Counted from the first letter of the stretch, positions 13,455-20,864 are shown. The stretch: 20,864 nucleotides of DNA from CAYMKL01 sp964390805 (GCA_964390805.1 CAYMKL010000123.1:1-20864); one strand, 5' to 3'. Notes: generated by a model not told the origin, from the letters alone. A program made the numbers and translations.

Positions 13455-14717
13455 ATGGACGAAAAGGTCCTCTTGCGAAACGTGGGCGTCCCCAACTCCC
13501 ACGAGATAGATGTTTACATCAAACGAGGCGGGTATCAGGCTCTGCCCAGGGCGCTGAAGGAGTACCAACCCGAGGAGCTGGTGGAGCTGGTCAAAGCTTC
13601 AGGCTTGAGGGGGCGGGGCGGAGCCGGGTTCCCGGCTGGGGTGAAATGGAGCTTCTTGCCCAAAGGGGTCTCCCCCCGCTACCTGGTGTGCAACGCCGAC
13701 GAGGGCGAGCCGGGCACGTTCAAAGACCGGGTGCTCATAGAACACGACCCCCACGGGCTCATCGAGGGCATTATCATCTCCTCCTACGCCTGCCAGGCGG
13801 AACTGGCTTTTATCTACATCCGCGGTGAGTACGCCTTCGGGGCCGAGCGGCTGGAACGAGCCATAGAGCAAGCCTACGAGAAGGGCTACCTGGGCCAGGA
13901 TATTCTGGGCAGCGGCTATGATCTGGAATTGGTGGTGCACCGTGGCGCGGGAGCCTACATCTGCGGCGAGGAGACGGCGCTTTTGACCTCGCTGGAGGGG
14001 GATCGTGGACATCCCAAGCTCAAGCCGCCCTTCCCGGCCAGCGAGGGCGTGTACCGCAAGCCGACCATCATCAATAACGTGGAGACCCTGTTCAACGTGC
14101 CCTTCATCGTCCAGCACGGAGCCGAGTGGTACAGGGGCTTCGGGACGGAGAGGAGCCCAGGGCCGAAGCTTTTCGCCATCAGCGGCCACGTCAAGAAGCC
14201 CGGCGTCTATGAGCTGCCCCTGGGCACGCCCCTGCGGACGCTCATCTACGATTGTGCTGGCGGGCCGCCGGATGGAAAGCCCATCAAGGCCGTCATCCCT
14301 GGCGGGGCCTCCACGCCGATGCTCCCCGCCGCGATGATAGACCAGGTGAATCTCGACTTCGAATCGCTGATGGAGGCCGGCTCTATGCTGGGCTCCGGGG
14401 CGGTGATCGTCATCGGCGCGGGGACTTGCATTGTCAGGGTGGTGGAGCGGCTGACCGCCTTCTTCCGCCACGAGGATTGTGGCAAATGCCTCCCTGGCCG
14501 CGAGGGCATTGACTGGCTTTACAAGATCCTGCACCGCATCGAATGTGGCCAGGGACGTGAAGAGGACCTCGATCTCCTCCTGGACATCTGTGACAACATC
14601 GGCGGCAAGAGCTTTTGCCCCCTGGGCGACGCGGCCCTGGGCCCCATCACCTCCAGCATCAAGCACTTCCGCGATGAGTACCTGTATCACATTCGCGAGA
14701 AGCACTGTCTGGAGTAG
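13455..14717 (+). CDS. nuoF: NADH-quinone oxidoreductase subunit F
   Basis: NuoF binds NADH and FMN and passes electrons to cluster N3. The nucleotide-binding motifs GRGGAGFPAGVKW (53-65), CNADEGEPGTFKDR and GAGAYICGEETALL are intact. The N3 region normally reads CGxCxPCR plus a distant cysteine. Here it is C342-G-K-C345-L-P-G348-R, so the third ligand is glycine, while the distant C388 (FCPLGDAA) is kept. The GGC codon at 14496-14498 is one base from TGC. I chose ATG at 13455 (420 residues, GGAAG upstream); the frame also opens at GTG 13434, but that lies in a repeat. NuoF normally follows nuoE directly; here 4 kb separates them. Function may be impaired or cluster N3 altered if the codon is real. 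Confidence 0.96.
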   Translation: MDEKVLLRNVGVPNSHEIDVYIKRGGYQALPRALKEYQPEELVELVKASGLRGRGGAGFPAGVKWSFLPKGVSPRYLVCNADEGEPGTFKDRVLIEHDPHGLIEGIIISSYACQAELAFIYIRGEYAFGAERLERAIEQAYEKGYLGQDILGSGYDLELVVHRGAGAYICGEETALLTSLEGDRGHPKLKPPFPASEGVYRKPTIINNVETLFNVPFIVQHGAEWYRGFGTERSPGPKLFAISGHVKKPGVYELPLGTPLRTLIYDCAGGPPDGKPIKAVIPGGASTPMLPAAMIDQVNLDFESLMEAGSMLGSGAVIVIGAGTCIVRVVERLTAFFRHEDCGKCLPGREGIDWLYKILHRIECGQGREEDLDLLLDICDNIGGKSFCPLGDAALGPITSSIKHFRDEYLYHIREKHCLE

Positions 14718-14766
14718 TTCTTTTGAGCTGGATAGCTGAGACCCATTGACAGTGAGGTGAACGATA

Positions 14767-15033
14767 ATGACAGTGAAGGTGAAAGGCGAATTAGACTCTG
14801 TGATAAAAGAGCTTCCCACCGTCTACAAGTATGGGGAACCGACGGCTGTGGTAGTAGACATCAAGTTGTTTCGGCTTCTTCTGGACCGGCTGCAGGAATT
14901 GGAAGACCAAACACTTTTTAGTGACCCTGAGGTAATCGCTGGGCTGCAGGCTGGGCAGAACGACTATCTAGCGGGCAGAATGACATCGCTTGAGGATGTA
15001 GTCAAAGAGTTGGGGCTAGAGGATGAGCTATAA
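14767..15033 (+). CDS. RelB/Phd-like antitoxin
   Basis: This 88-residue acidic protein has a short N-terminal DNA-binding-type part (about 1-45, with GEPTAVVVDIKLFRLLLDRLQELED) and a C-terminal acidic tail (TSLEDVVKELGLEDEL) typical of antitoxins that wrap around RelE/ParE toxins. The ATG at 14767 follows GAGGTGA. Its end overlaps the toxin start by 11 bp, the normal order antitoxin then toxin. It stands 49 bp after nuoF in the middle of the nuo operon. Such pairs usually repress their own promoter, but I found no convincing promoter or operator here, so it may be read as part of the nuo mRNA. Confidence 0.8.
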   Translation: MTVKVKGELDSVIKELPTVYKYGEPTAVVVDIKLFRLLLDRLQELEDQTLFSDPEVIAGLQAGQNDYLAGRMTSLEDVVKELGLEDEL

Positions 15034-15304
15034 GCTCGGTCTGTCTGATAGAGCCACGAACAGCCTCAAACATCTGGACCGGCAGAACGCCACCCGTATC
15101 TTGCGCAAGCTTACCTGGCTCTCTGAAAATGCCGATCAAATCGAGCACGAACGGCTGAAGAACCCACCAGCAGGAATGGAGGGGCTGTGCAAATATCGCA
15201 TCGGCCCGTATCGTGTGGTCTATTGGATTGACCACGAAGAAGAAACCATCGCTCTGGTTGACATTGTCTGGCGTAAGGGTGGTTACAAGGAGTTGTACCG
15301 GTAG
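15023..15304 (+). CDS. RelE/ParE-family toxin
   Basis: The 93-residue basic protein has the RelE-fold core: an N-terminal strand with a helix pair (DRATNSLKHLDRQNATRILRKL), then LCKYRIGPYRVVYWID and the last strand LVDIVWRKGGYKELYR. The arginine and tyrosine-rich core (YRIGPYRVVY) is where RelE-type mRNA interferases have their catalytic residues, and many members cleave mRNA on the ribosome. It overlaps the antitoxin by 11 bp and ends 52 bp before nuoG. It looks full length and intact. Confidence 0.88.
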   Translation: MSYKLGLSDRATNSLKHLDRQNATRILRKLTWLSENADQIEHERLKNPPAGMEGLCKYRIGPYRVVYWIDHEEETIALVDIVWRKGGYKELYR

Positions 15305-15356
15305 TAGCAACGAATTAGCGGCGTTGCCCAGTGTGTACAACACAGGATTTTGATAC

Positions 15357-17801
15357 ATGGAACCACTGGTAACTCTAACCATAAACGACCAAGAGGTAAC
15401 AGTCCCGGCGGGAACATTGGTCCTGGAAGCAGCCAAGAGCATCGGCATCGAGATCCCCACCCTCTGCTACCACGAGAAGCTGCTCCCCCTGGGGGGCTGC
15501 CGCCTGTGCCTGGTTGAGATCGAAAAGATGCGGGGCCTGCAGACGGCCTGCACTACGCCCGTGCGGGAGGGGATGGTGGTGCACACCAACACCCCAGAAG
15601 TGATCAAGACTCGCAAGGGGATGCTGGAATTCCTGCTCATCAACCATCCCCTCGACTGCCCCGTCTGCGATAAGGGCGGAGAGTGCACCCTTCAGGATTG
15701 GGCTTTCAAATACGGGGCCACCGAGAGCCGCTTCGTTGAGGAGAAGCGCCGCGGGAGAAAAGCCTATGCCATCAGTCCCCTTATCGTCAAAGATGACGAG
15801 CGCTGTGTCCTGTGCCGACGCTGTGTGCGATTCTTGGAGCAGTGGGCTGATGAAGCGCAGTTGGACTACTTCGAGCGAGGTCAGCGGAGCAGAGTGGACA
15901 CCTTCGCTGGCCGCCCCCTCGATTCCATCTTCTCAGGCAATATCATGGATGTCTGCCCTGTGGGGGCTCTCACCAGCCGTGTCTCCCGCTTCCAGGCTCG
16001 CAGTTGGGAACTGGAGCACACGCCCAGCATTTGCCCCTACTGTGGCGTGGGCTGCAACGTCACCCTGGACGTGAAGATGAATAAGCTGCGCCGCATCGTG
16101 GCGCGGGAGAACGCCGAGGTCAACGACCAGTGGCTCTGCGACAAGGGCCGCTTCGGCCACGCCTTCGTCCACAGCCCCAACAGGCTGAAGACTCCCTTGA
16201 TCAAGAGAGGCGACAAGCTGGAGCCTGCCACCTGGCAGGAGGCATTAACCCTGGTAAGCCAGCGACTGAGCGAGATCACAAAGGAGAGCGGGCCGGAGAG
16301 CGTGGGCGGCATCGGCTCGACGCGAACCACCAACGAGGCCAACTACCTCTTCCAGCGATTCATGCGGGCCGTGGTGGGCACCAACAACGTGGACCACATC
16401 GGTCGCATGCCCGACGGCGCCAGGCCCTTGAGCTCCCTGGCCGAGGTGGGGAACGCTGACGTCATCCTCCTGCTGGGCGTTGATCCCATCAAGGAAGCGC
16501 CCATCGTCGAGCTTCTCATTCGGCGTGCCGTGCTCACCAAGGGAACGAAGATCATTGTGGCCAATCCGCGCCGCATAGCACTGAATCGCTATGGCGGCCC
16601 CTGGCTGGCGTACAAGCCCGGGAGTGAGGTGGCGCTGCTCAATGGGCTGGTAAAACGTGAAACGTCAAACGTGAAACGTGAAACGTCCGTGGTTGAAGAG
16701 GTAACTGGCGTGCCGAGTGAAACCTTGAATCAGGCAGCGGAGATCTTGGCCCAGGCCGAGCGTGTCCTCATCATCTGCGGCCCCTCATCCAATATCCAAT
16801 ATCCAATACCCAATACCCAATCCCTGACCAACAGCGCCGGCCCCTACTACCTGGCCGCAGACTGCAACTCCCTGGGCGCTTTGGACATGGGCATTGCTCC
16901 CCATCTGCTTCCGGGCCGACAAAGCATAACTGACGACGAAACGTGTAAGAGATTCGGTAGGCGCTGGGGCGCGAAGCTATCATCCGAGGCAGGGTTATCT
17001 GCGGATGAGATGCTGGAAGCAGCTATTGAAGGCAAGCTCAAAGCCCTTTACGTGATGAAGCCCGACCCGGCCACCCTCATAGGCAAGGACGCGCTGGAAA
17101 AGCTGGATTTCTTGGTGGTCCAGGACCTCTTTGTGACCGAAACGGCTCAACTGGCCGACGTGGTACTGCCGGCGGCCAGCTTCGCCGAGATGGAAGGCAC
17201 TTTCACCAACCTGGCGGGACGGGTGCAGCGAGTGCGAAAGGCGCTGCGGCCACCGGGCGAAGCCAAACCCGATGACCAGATCCTGGCCGAGTTGGCCAAG
17301 GCCATGGACAGCAACCTGGGTCACGCATCGGCTGGGGCAGTGATGGCGGAGATCGCCAAGCTGGCACCCATGTACAGAGATGTCGGTTACAGGGATTTGG
17401 GAGAAGGCGGCTTGCCCAGAGCTGAGGAGCCCAGAGAGCCTTCGGCCCCGGTCAAAGCGGAGTATGAACCGCCAGCGAGCGACGAAGCGTATCCTCTGTC
17501 CCTTGTTACCGGCCGCCTGCTCTACGACGGGGGCATCCGCCTGGGCCAATCGGAGATTATGCGCCAGTTTGTGCCTGAGCCCTTCGTAGAGATCAACCCC
17601 GCCGACGCCCAGGAGCTGGGGATCGCCGACGGCGCAGCAGTGACCGTGGCTTCGTCCAAGGGAGCACTCAAGCTAGTCGCTAAAATCAGCGAGGACACCC
17701 GCCCTGGCTGCGTCTTCGTACCCCATAGCTTCGCCGTAGCGCCCGTCAGTGCCCTGTTGGATAAGGAAGCAGCCATCACCTGGGTGAAGGTTACAGAGTA
17801 A
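15357..17801 (+). CDS. nuoG: NADH-quinone oxidoreductase subunit G
   Basis: NuoG is the largest peripheral-arm subunit and carries the electron chain from NuoF to NuoI. Ligands are readable: N1b at C37, C48, C51, C65; N5 at H97, C101, C104, C110; N4 at C149, C152, C155, C199; and an extra N7-type set C225, C228, C232, C260. Beyond residue 265 is a molybdopterin-oxidoreductase-like domain that in NuoG holds no cofactor, ending in a dinucleotide-binding-like domain (FVEINPADAQELGIADGAAV). At 814 residues the length is normal. Two blocks of five 7-bp repeats are inside the gene (16653-16687 and 16789-16823) and code for the odd stretches KRETSNVKRETS and SNIQYPIPNTQS, probably surface loops. Confidence 0.96.
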   Translation: MEPLVTLTINDQEVTVPAGTLVLEAAKSIGIEIPTLCYHEKLLPLGGCRLCLVEIEKMRGLQTACTTPVREGMVVHTNTPEVIKTRKGMLEFLLINHPLDCPVCDKGGECTLQDWAFKYGATESRFVEEKRRGRKAYAISPLIVKDDERCVLCRRCVRFLEQWADEAQLDYFERGQRSRVDTFAGRPLDSIFSGNIMDVCPVGALTSRVSRFQARSWELEHTPSICPYCGVGCNVTLDVKMNKLRRIVARENAEVNDQWLCDKGRFGHAFVHSPNRLKTPLIKRGDKLEPATWQEALTLVSQRLSEITKESGPESVGGIGSTRTTNEANYLFQRFMRAVVGTNNVDHIGRMPDGARPLSSLAEVGNADVILLLGVDPIKEAPIVELLIRRAVLTKGTKIIVANPRRIALNRYGGPWLAYKPGSEVALLNGLVKRETSNVKRETSVVEEVTGVPSETLNQAAEILAQAERVLIICGPSSNIQYPIPNTQSLTNSAGPYYLAADCNSLGALDMGIAPHLLPGRQSITDDETCKRFGRRWGAKLSSEAGLSADEMLEAAIEGKLKALYVMKPDPATLIGKDALEKLDFLVVQDLFVTETAQLADVVLPAASFAEMEGTFTNLAGRVQRVRKALRPPGEAKPDDQILAELAKAMDSNLGHASAGAVMAEIAKLAPMYRDVGYRDLGEGGLPRAEEPREPSAPVKAEYEPPASDEAYPLSLVTGRLLYDGGIRLGQSEIMRQFVPEPFVEINPADAQELGIADGAAVTVASSKGALKLVAKISEDTRPGCVFVPHSFAVAPVSALLDKEAAITWVKVTE
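16653..16687 (+). repeat. Five 7-bp repeats (AAACGTS) inside nuoG
   Basis: The units are AAACGTG, AAACGTC, AAACGTG, AAACGTG, AAACGTC with no gaps. They encode the charged stretch around KRETSNVKRETS. Confidence 0.95.
16789..16823 (+). repeat. Five 7-bp repeats (CCAATAY) inside nuoG
   Basis: The units are CCAATAT twice, CCAATAC twice and CCAATCC. They encode the stretch SNIQYPIPNTQS. The same unit occurs at the end of nuoJ and in inverse before nuoI. Confidence 0.95.
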
Positions 17802-17834
17802 GGAAAATTAGTGAAAGCCGTTTCCACTTCCGAG

Positions 17835-17855
17835 TTCGTGTAATTCGTGGCAAAT
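17835..17855 (+). repeat. Second copy of the 21-bp repeat found before nuoF
   Basis: These 21 bases are identical to 13422-13442. Both copies lie 12 bp before a nuo start codon and include a GTG that opens a false upstream start. Confidence 0.9.
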
Positions 17856-17867
17856 AGGAAATCGCCA

Positions 17868-18872
17868 ATGGACCTGGTAGCAAACATAGTCATCCCCTTC
17901 ATCAAGAGCATCATCATTGTTGTCGGACTGCTGGTCGGCTTCGCCTACACGACCTGGTTCGAGCGCAAGGTGGCCGCTCGCTTCACGATACGCTACGGGC
18001 CCAATCGGGCCGGGCCCTTTGGCCTCTTGCAGCCTGTGGCTGATGCTGTTAAGGCCATCTTCAAGGAAGAGATCATCCCCTCCACAGCAGACAAAGTGCT
18101 CTATTTCATCGCGCCAGGACTATCCATAGCCACTGCCCTCCTCGCCTTCGCCGTCGTCCCGCTGGGCAGGTCTATCCATCTCTTCGGCCGAGAGATTCCC
18201 CTGTACGTCGCCGATGTCAACGTCGGCGTGCTATATCTCATGGCCGTGGCTGGTTTGGCAACCTATGGCGTCGTTCTGGGCGGATGGTCATCCAACAGCA
18301 AGTATTCCCTGATGGGGGCCCTGCGCACCGCGGCCCAGATGATCAGCTACGAGCTACCCATGGGGCTGGCCCTAGTCAGCATCCTGCTGATGGTCGGCGA
18401 TCTGAGCCTGGTGAAGATTGTGGAGTACCAGAGCAGCTTGCCCCTCATCGTGTTCCAGCCCGTGGCCTTTATCATCTATCTGATCTGCAGCTTCGCCGAG
18501 GCTGGCCGCACCCCCTTCGATCTGCCGGAGACGGAGAACGAGCTGGTCTCTGGCTACGCCACCGAGTATGGCGGAATCAAATTCCCGCTCTTTTTCATGG
18601 CCGAGTACATCCACATGATCACCGCCAGCGCTGTTGTCACCACCCTGTTCCTGGGCGGCTGGCAGGGACCCTTTGCAGACCTGCACCCTCTCATCCCGAT
18701 GTTCTGGTTCCTCGCCAAGACCGTCTTCATGCTCTTCCTTTTCGTCTGGGTGCGATCCAGCCTGCCCCGGGTGCGCTACGACAAGCTGATGAAGTTCTGT
18801 TGGAAGTTTTTGGCGCCACTGGCGCTGGTCAATTTGGCGGTGACGGCCATCGTGGTGGTCTTGCTCACTTGA
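17868..18872 (+). CDS. nuoH: NADH-quinone oxidoreductase subunit H
   Basis: NuoH is the membrane subunit that joins the peripheral arm to the proton-pumping arm and forms the quinone entry. The 334-residue protein has about eight hydrophobic helices and the family motifs FERKVAARFTIRYGPNRAGPFGLLQPVADAVKAIFKEE and AEAGRTPFDLPETENELVSGYATEY, the acidic loop next to quinone. The ATG at 17868 (MDLVANIVIPF) is preferred: the GTG at 17847 that also opens the frame lies in a dispersed repeat. The gene follows nuoG by 66 bp and precedes nuoI by 36 bp, the latter filled by heptamer repeats. Nothing key is missing. Confidence 0.96.
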   Translation: MDLVANIVIPFIKSIIIVVGLLVGFAYTTWFERKVAARFTIRYGPNRAGPFGLLQPVADAVKAIFKEEIIPSTADKVLYFIAPGLSIATALLAFAVVPLGRSIHLFGREIPLYVADVNVGVLYLMAVAGLATYGVVLGGWSSNSKYSLMGALRTAAQMISYELPMGLALVSILLMVGDLSLVKIVEYQSSLPLIVFQPVAFIIYLICSFAEAGRTPFDLPETENELVSGYATEYGGIKFPLFFMAEYIHMITASAVVTTLFLGGWQGPFADLHPLIPMFWFLAKTVFMLFLFVWVRSSLPRVRYDKLMKFCWKFLAPLALVNLAVTAIVVVLLT

Positions 18873-18873
18873 A

Positions 18874-18908
18874 GTTGGAGATTGGGTATTAGATATTGGA
18901 TATTGAAC
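18874..18908 (+). repeat. Five 7-bp units between nuoH and nuoI
   Basis: The units GTTGGAG, ATTGGGT, ATTAGAT, ATTGGAT and ATTGAAC fill the whole nuoH-nuoI gap and end at the nuoI ATG. They are the inverse-complement relatives of the CCAATAY units in nuoG and nuoJ. They leave no Shine-Dalgarno of the usual kind directly before nuoI apart from the GGAG in the first unit. Confidence 0.85.
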
Positions 18909-19376
18909 ATGGTCATTACTGAAGCCATTAACGGTTTATATCAACTTCTCAAGGCCATGGGGGTGACCCTCAGGTATCTCTTCACCAAGCCTGTCACCGT
19001 CCAGTATCCTGAGGAAGAGGTTCGCCTGTACCCCCGCTTCCGTGGACGGCACGAGTTGCAGCAGGAGAACGGCCTGGAGCTCTGTGTGGGCTGTGGCCTC
19101 TGCGCGGCCTATTGCCCGACCGGCTGTATCTACGTCGAGGCTGCCGAGAACACCGACGAAGAACGCCACTCCGAGGGGGAACGTTACGCCCAGGTCTACG
19201 AGATCAACCTCAGCCGCTGCATCTTCTGCGGCTACTGTGAAGAGGCCTGCCCCACCGGAGCCATCAAGCTGAGGCACGAATTCGCCCTGGCCGACTATCA
19301 ACGGGATGACCTCGCCTATACCAAGGAGCGACTGCTCACTCCGGCCACGCCTCACGTTATTCTGTTGGAGGACTAG
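18909..19376 (+). CDS. nuoI: NADH-quinone oxidoreductase subunit I
   Basis: NuoI carries clusters N6a and N6b and passes electrons to N2 in NuoB. Both ferredoxin motifs are complete: C59-C62-C65-C69 (CVGCGLCAAYC) and C104-C107-C110-C114 (CIFCGYCEEAC), each followed by PTG. The length of 155 residues is normal. The ATG at 18909 is chosen because the upstream part of the frame (from TTG 18882) is translated heptamer repeat. The N-terminal amphipathic part (ITEAINGLYQLLKAMGVTLRYLF) is the usual membrane-facing helix. Five bases separate the stop from nuoJ. Confidence 0.96.
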   Translation: MVITEAINGLYQLLKAMGVTLRYLFTKPVTVQYPEEEVRLYPRFRGRHELQQENGLELCVGCGLCAAYCPTGCIYVEAAENTDEERHSEGERYAQVYEINLSRCIFCGYCEEACPTGAIKLRHEFALADYQRDDLAYTKERLLTPATPHVILLED

Positions 19377-19381
19377 CCTTC

Positions 19382-19924
19382 ATGGAATTGGTTCTGTTTA
19401 TCGTTCTGGGAGCCATCGCCGTCATCGCCGCCCTCGGCGTGATCATCGCCAGGAAGGCCATCTACAGCGCCCTGTCCCTGCTAGTCAACTTCTGCAGCCT
19501 GGCGGGACTGTATCTCATGCTCAATGCCCAGTTCCTGGCCGCCGTCCAGGTCATCGCCTATGCTGGGGCGATTGTGGTGTTGTTCCTCTTTGCGACCATG
19601 TTGCTGGGTGGGGGTGAAGAAACAGCAAATCTCAAATCTCAAATCTCAAAAACCTGCTTAGCCATCGTCTTGGCCTTTGTGCTGTTCGTGGAAGTGGGCT
19701 ACGTTATCATCAGTGGAACGCTGGCCAGCACTCAGGGTCCTGATACCCCAGAGGCCATCACCAGCGTGGGCAACGTGCAGGCCATCGGCGAGCTGCTCTT
19801 CACCGACTATCTCCTACCCTTCGAGCTGGCCGCGGTTTTGCTTCTGATAGGCATCGTAGGCGCAGTGGTTCTGGCAAAGAGAAAACCCAATACCCAATAC
19901 CCAATATCCAATACCCAGGACTGA
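19382..19924 (+). CDS. nuoJ: NADH-quinone oxidoreductase subunit J
   Basis: NuoJ is a five-helix membrane subunit of complex I; its third helix takes part in coupling. The 180 residues show helices at about 4-22, 27-47, 52-72, 90-112 and 145-166. The conserved part AQFLAAVQVIAYAGAIVVLFLFATML is intact. Two repeat blocks affect it: three CAAATCT units at 19626-19646 code for the loop ANLKSQISK between helices 3 and 4, and four CCAATAY units form the C-terminal tail (KPNTQYPISNTQD). Both lie outside the membrane helices. The stop is one base before the nuoK ATG. Confidence 0.95.
   Translation: MELVLFIVLGAIAVIAALGVIIARKAIYSALSLLVNFCSLAGLYLMLNAQFLAAVQVIAYAGAIVVLFLFATMLLGGGEETANLKSQISKTCLAIVLAFVLFVEVGYVIISGTLASTQGPDTPEAITSVGNVQAIGELLFTDYLLPFELAAVLLLIGIVGAVVLAKRKPNTQYPISNTQD
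19626..19646 (+). repeat. Three 7-bp repeats (CAAATCT) inside nuoJ
   Basis: Three perfect units make 21 bp, which keeps the reading frame. They fall in the loop after the third helix. Confidence 0.93.
19887..19914 (+). repeat. Four 7-bp repeats (CCAATAY) forming the nuoJ 3' end
   Basis: The units CCAATAC, CCAATAC, CCAATAT, CCAATAC end seven bases before the nuoJ stop, so the C-terminal tail of the protein is translated repeat. Confidence 0.93.
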
Positions 19925-19925
19925 C

Positions 19926-20258
19926 ATGATCACACCATCCTATTACCTAGCCCTAAGCGCAATCATCTTCACCATCGGCGTCGTCGGCGCGTTGGTGCGG
20001 CGCAACGCCATCGTCATCCTGATGTGCATCGAGATGATGATGGGCGCCGCCGGGTTGGCCTTCGTCACCTTCTCCCGCTACCGCCGCTTCGTGCACAGTA
20101 TTGATGAAGCGGCAAACTCCCTGGATGGCCAGGTCGCCGTCTTCCTGGTGATGGCCGTGGCCGCCGCTGAGGTGGCGGTCGGACTGGCCATCATCCTCTC
20201 CATCTTCCGCCACAAAGAGACGACCGATGTGGACGAGATCAACCTGTTGAAGTGGTAG
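19926..20258 (+). CDS. nuoK: NADH-quinone oxidoreductase subunit K
   Basis: NuoK is a three-helix, MrpC-like subunit of the proton-translocating arm. The 110 residues have helices at about 5-22, 28-49 and 69-93. The two conserved glutamates buried in the membrane are present: E36 (LMCIEMMMG) and E82 (AAAEVAVGL). The usual asparagine-rich NAVNL part after the first glutamate reads MGAAGLAF. The ATG follows the nuoJ stop by one base. The 3' side carries a long heptamer block before the next gene. Confidence 0.96.
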   Translation: MITPSYYLALSAIIFTIGVVGALVRRNAIVILMCIEMMMGAAGLAFVTFSRYRRFVHSIDEAANSLDGQVAVFLVMAVAAAEVAVGLAIILSIFRHKETTDVDEINLLKW

Positions 20259-20326
20259 TTGGTAGTTGGAAGTCGGAAGGTGGAAGGTGATCCAACCTCC
20301 AACATCTAACCTCCAACCTCTAACCT
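20257..20326. repeat. Ten 7-bp units forming an inverted repeat after nuoK
   Basis: Five units of the AGTTGGA type (20257-20291) are followed by five units of the CCAACCT type (20292-20326). The second half is close to the reverse complement of the first, so the whole block can fold into one long imperfect hairpin in the mRNA between nuoK and nuoM. Confidence 0.88.
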
Positions 20327-20343
20327 CGAATCGAGGCAGCTTT

Positions 20344-20864
20344 ATGGACCTTCCTTATCTTAGCATAATCATTTTCTCTCCCCTGGTCGGGGCGCTGATC
20401 ATCGCCCTTTTGCCAAAAGAAAACCACCGGGCCATCAAGGTGACAGCGCTCATCTGTGCTTTTATCTCAATGGCGATGTCATTCTGGGTCTATTTCAGCT
20501 ATGATCAAGCGCTGGGCGGATTTCAGTTCGAGGAGCAAATCAACTGGATAGCACCCCTTGGCATCTCCTACCATCTAGGAGCCGACGGCATCAGCTTGCC
20601 TATGTTGCTGTTGACCGGGCTGGTTATCTTTGGCGGCGTCCTGGTCTCTTGGGCAGTGGATTCACACCCTAAGGAGTTCTTTGCCCTGCTGCTTCTATTG
20701 GTGACAGGGGTCTTTGGCGCCTTTGCCTCCCTCGATCTCTTTTTGCTCTTCGTCTTTTATGAGTTAGCTGTGTTGCCCATGTTCCTGCTCATCGGAATAT
20801 GGGGCTGGCGCGAGCTACGAGAGTACGCCTCTATGAAGTTGACTCTCTACTTACTGGTAGGCAG
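20344..20864 (+). CDS. nuoM: NADH-quinone oxidoreductase subunit M (partial, 3' end off window)
   Basis: The visible 173 residues belong to the antiporter-like proton-pumping subunits. They start MDLPYLSIIIFSPLVGALI and reach FYELAVLPMFLLIGIWGW and REYASMKLTLYLLVG, where the glutamate in FYE is the conserved membrane acid. PMFLLIGIWG and YASMKLTLYLL are typical of NuoM rather than NuoL or NuoN. The ATG at 20344 follows GAGGCAGCTTT. NuoL, which commonly stands between nuoK and nuoM, is absent at this place; it may lie to the right of the window or elsewhere. The frame is open at the edge. Confidence 0.9.
   Translation, partial: MDLPYLSIIIFSPLVGALIIALLPKENHRAIKVTALICAFISMAMSFWVYFSYDQALGGFQFEEQINWIAPLGISYHLGADGISLPMLLLTGLVIFGGVLVSWAVDSHPKEFFALLLLLVTGVFGAFASLDLFLLFVFYELAVLPMFLLIGIWGWRELREYASMKLTLYLLVG

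Noticed and set aside
13599..14819. 406-codon minus-strand frame opposite nuoF
   Set aside because: nuoF is certain on the plus strand; the antisense translation has no family features.

Overview
The window looks like a chromosomal piece from an uncultured, respiring, GC-rich bacterium. Gene content (fused NuoCD, NuoG with an extra N7-type cysteine set, multiheme cytochrome c beside a Tat-exported iron-sulfur protein) and the dense short repeats suggest a Chloroflexota (Anaerolineae-like) genome. This is inference from remembered family resemblance, not a search.

Left third (1-5429, minus strand): a redox operon read from a strong sigma70-type promoter at 5401-5429. It encodes a secreted protein of six tandem rhodanese domains ending in one CxxCH heme site, then a 12-heme cytochrome c with a C-terminal membrane anchor, then a Tat-exported ferredoxin with four 4Fe-4S clusters that runs off the left edge. 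The first two reading frames are in the same frame and separated by one TGA. The cytochrome has no signal peptide of its own, and a compact hairpin follows the TGA at a spacing that fits a bacterial SECIS. Together the genes suggest an extracytoplasmic sulfur or sulfane electron-transfer module. A divergent XRE-cupin regulator (5629-6219) sits between this operon and the next.

Right two thirds (6277-20864, plus strand): a complex I operon, nuoA-B-CD-E-F-G-H-I-J-K-M (M cut by the right edge), starting at a TTGACA/TAAACT promoter. It is interrupted twice. Between nuoE and nuoF about 4 kb of unrelated cargo is inserted: an aldo/keto reductase, a MntA-like nucleotidyltransferase with a truncated HepT remnant, an unknown protein, a small RNA gene on the opposite strand, a membrane-anchored DUF-type protein and a chagasin-like lipoprotein. 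The cargo is punctuated by three decayed copies of the 3' end of nuoE itself, and identity falls with distance from the real gene. Between nuoF and nuoG lies a RelBE-like toxin-antitoxin pair.

The operon also carries several blocks of 7-bp tandem repeats, some inside the nuoG and nuoJ coding sequences, a nested palindromic element after nuoE, and a 9-bp-period repeat just before nuoF and nuoH. Two complex I subunits lack residues that are usually conserved: the third N3 cysteine of NuoF is Gly, and the glutamate of the NuoA FDxE motif is Ala. Sequencing or assembly error must be excluded for these and for the in-frame TGA.
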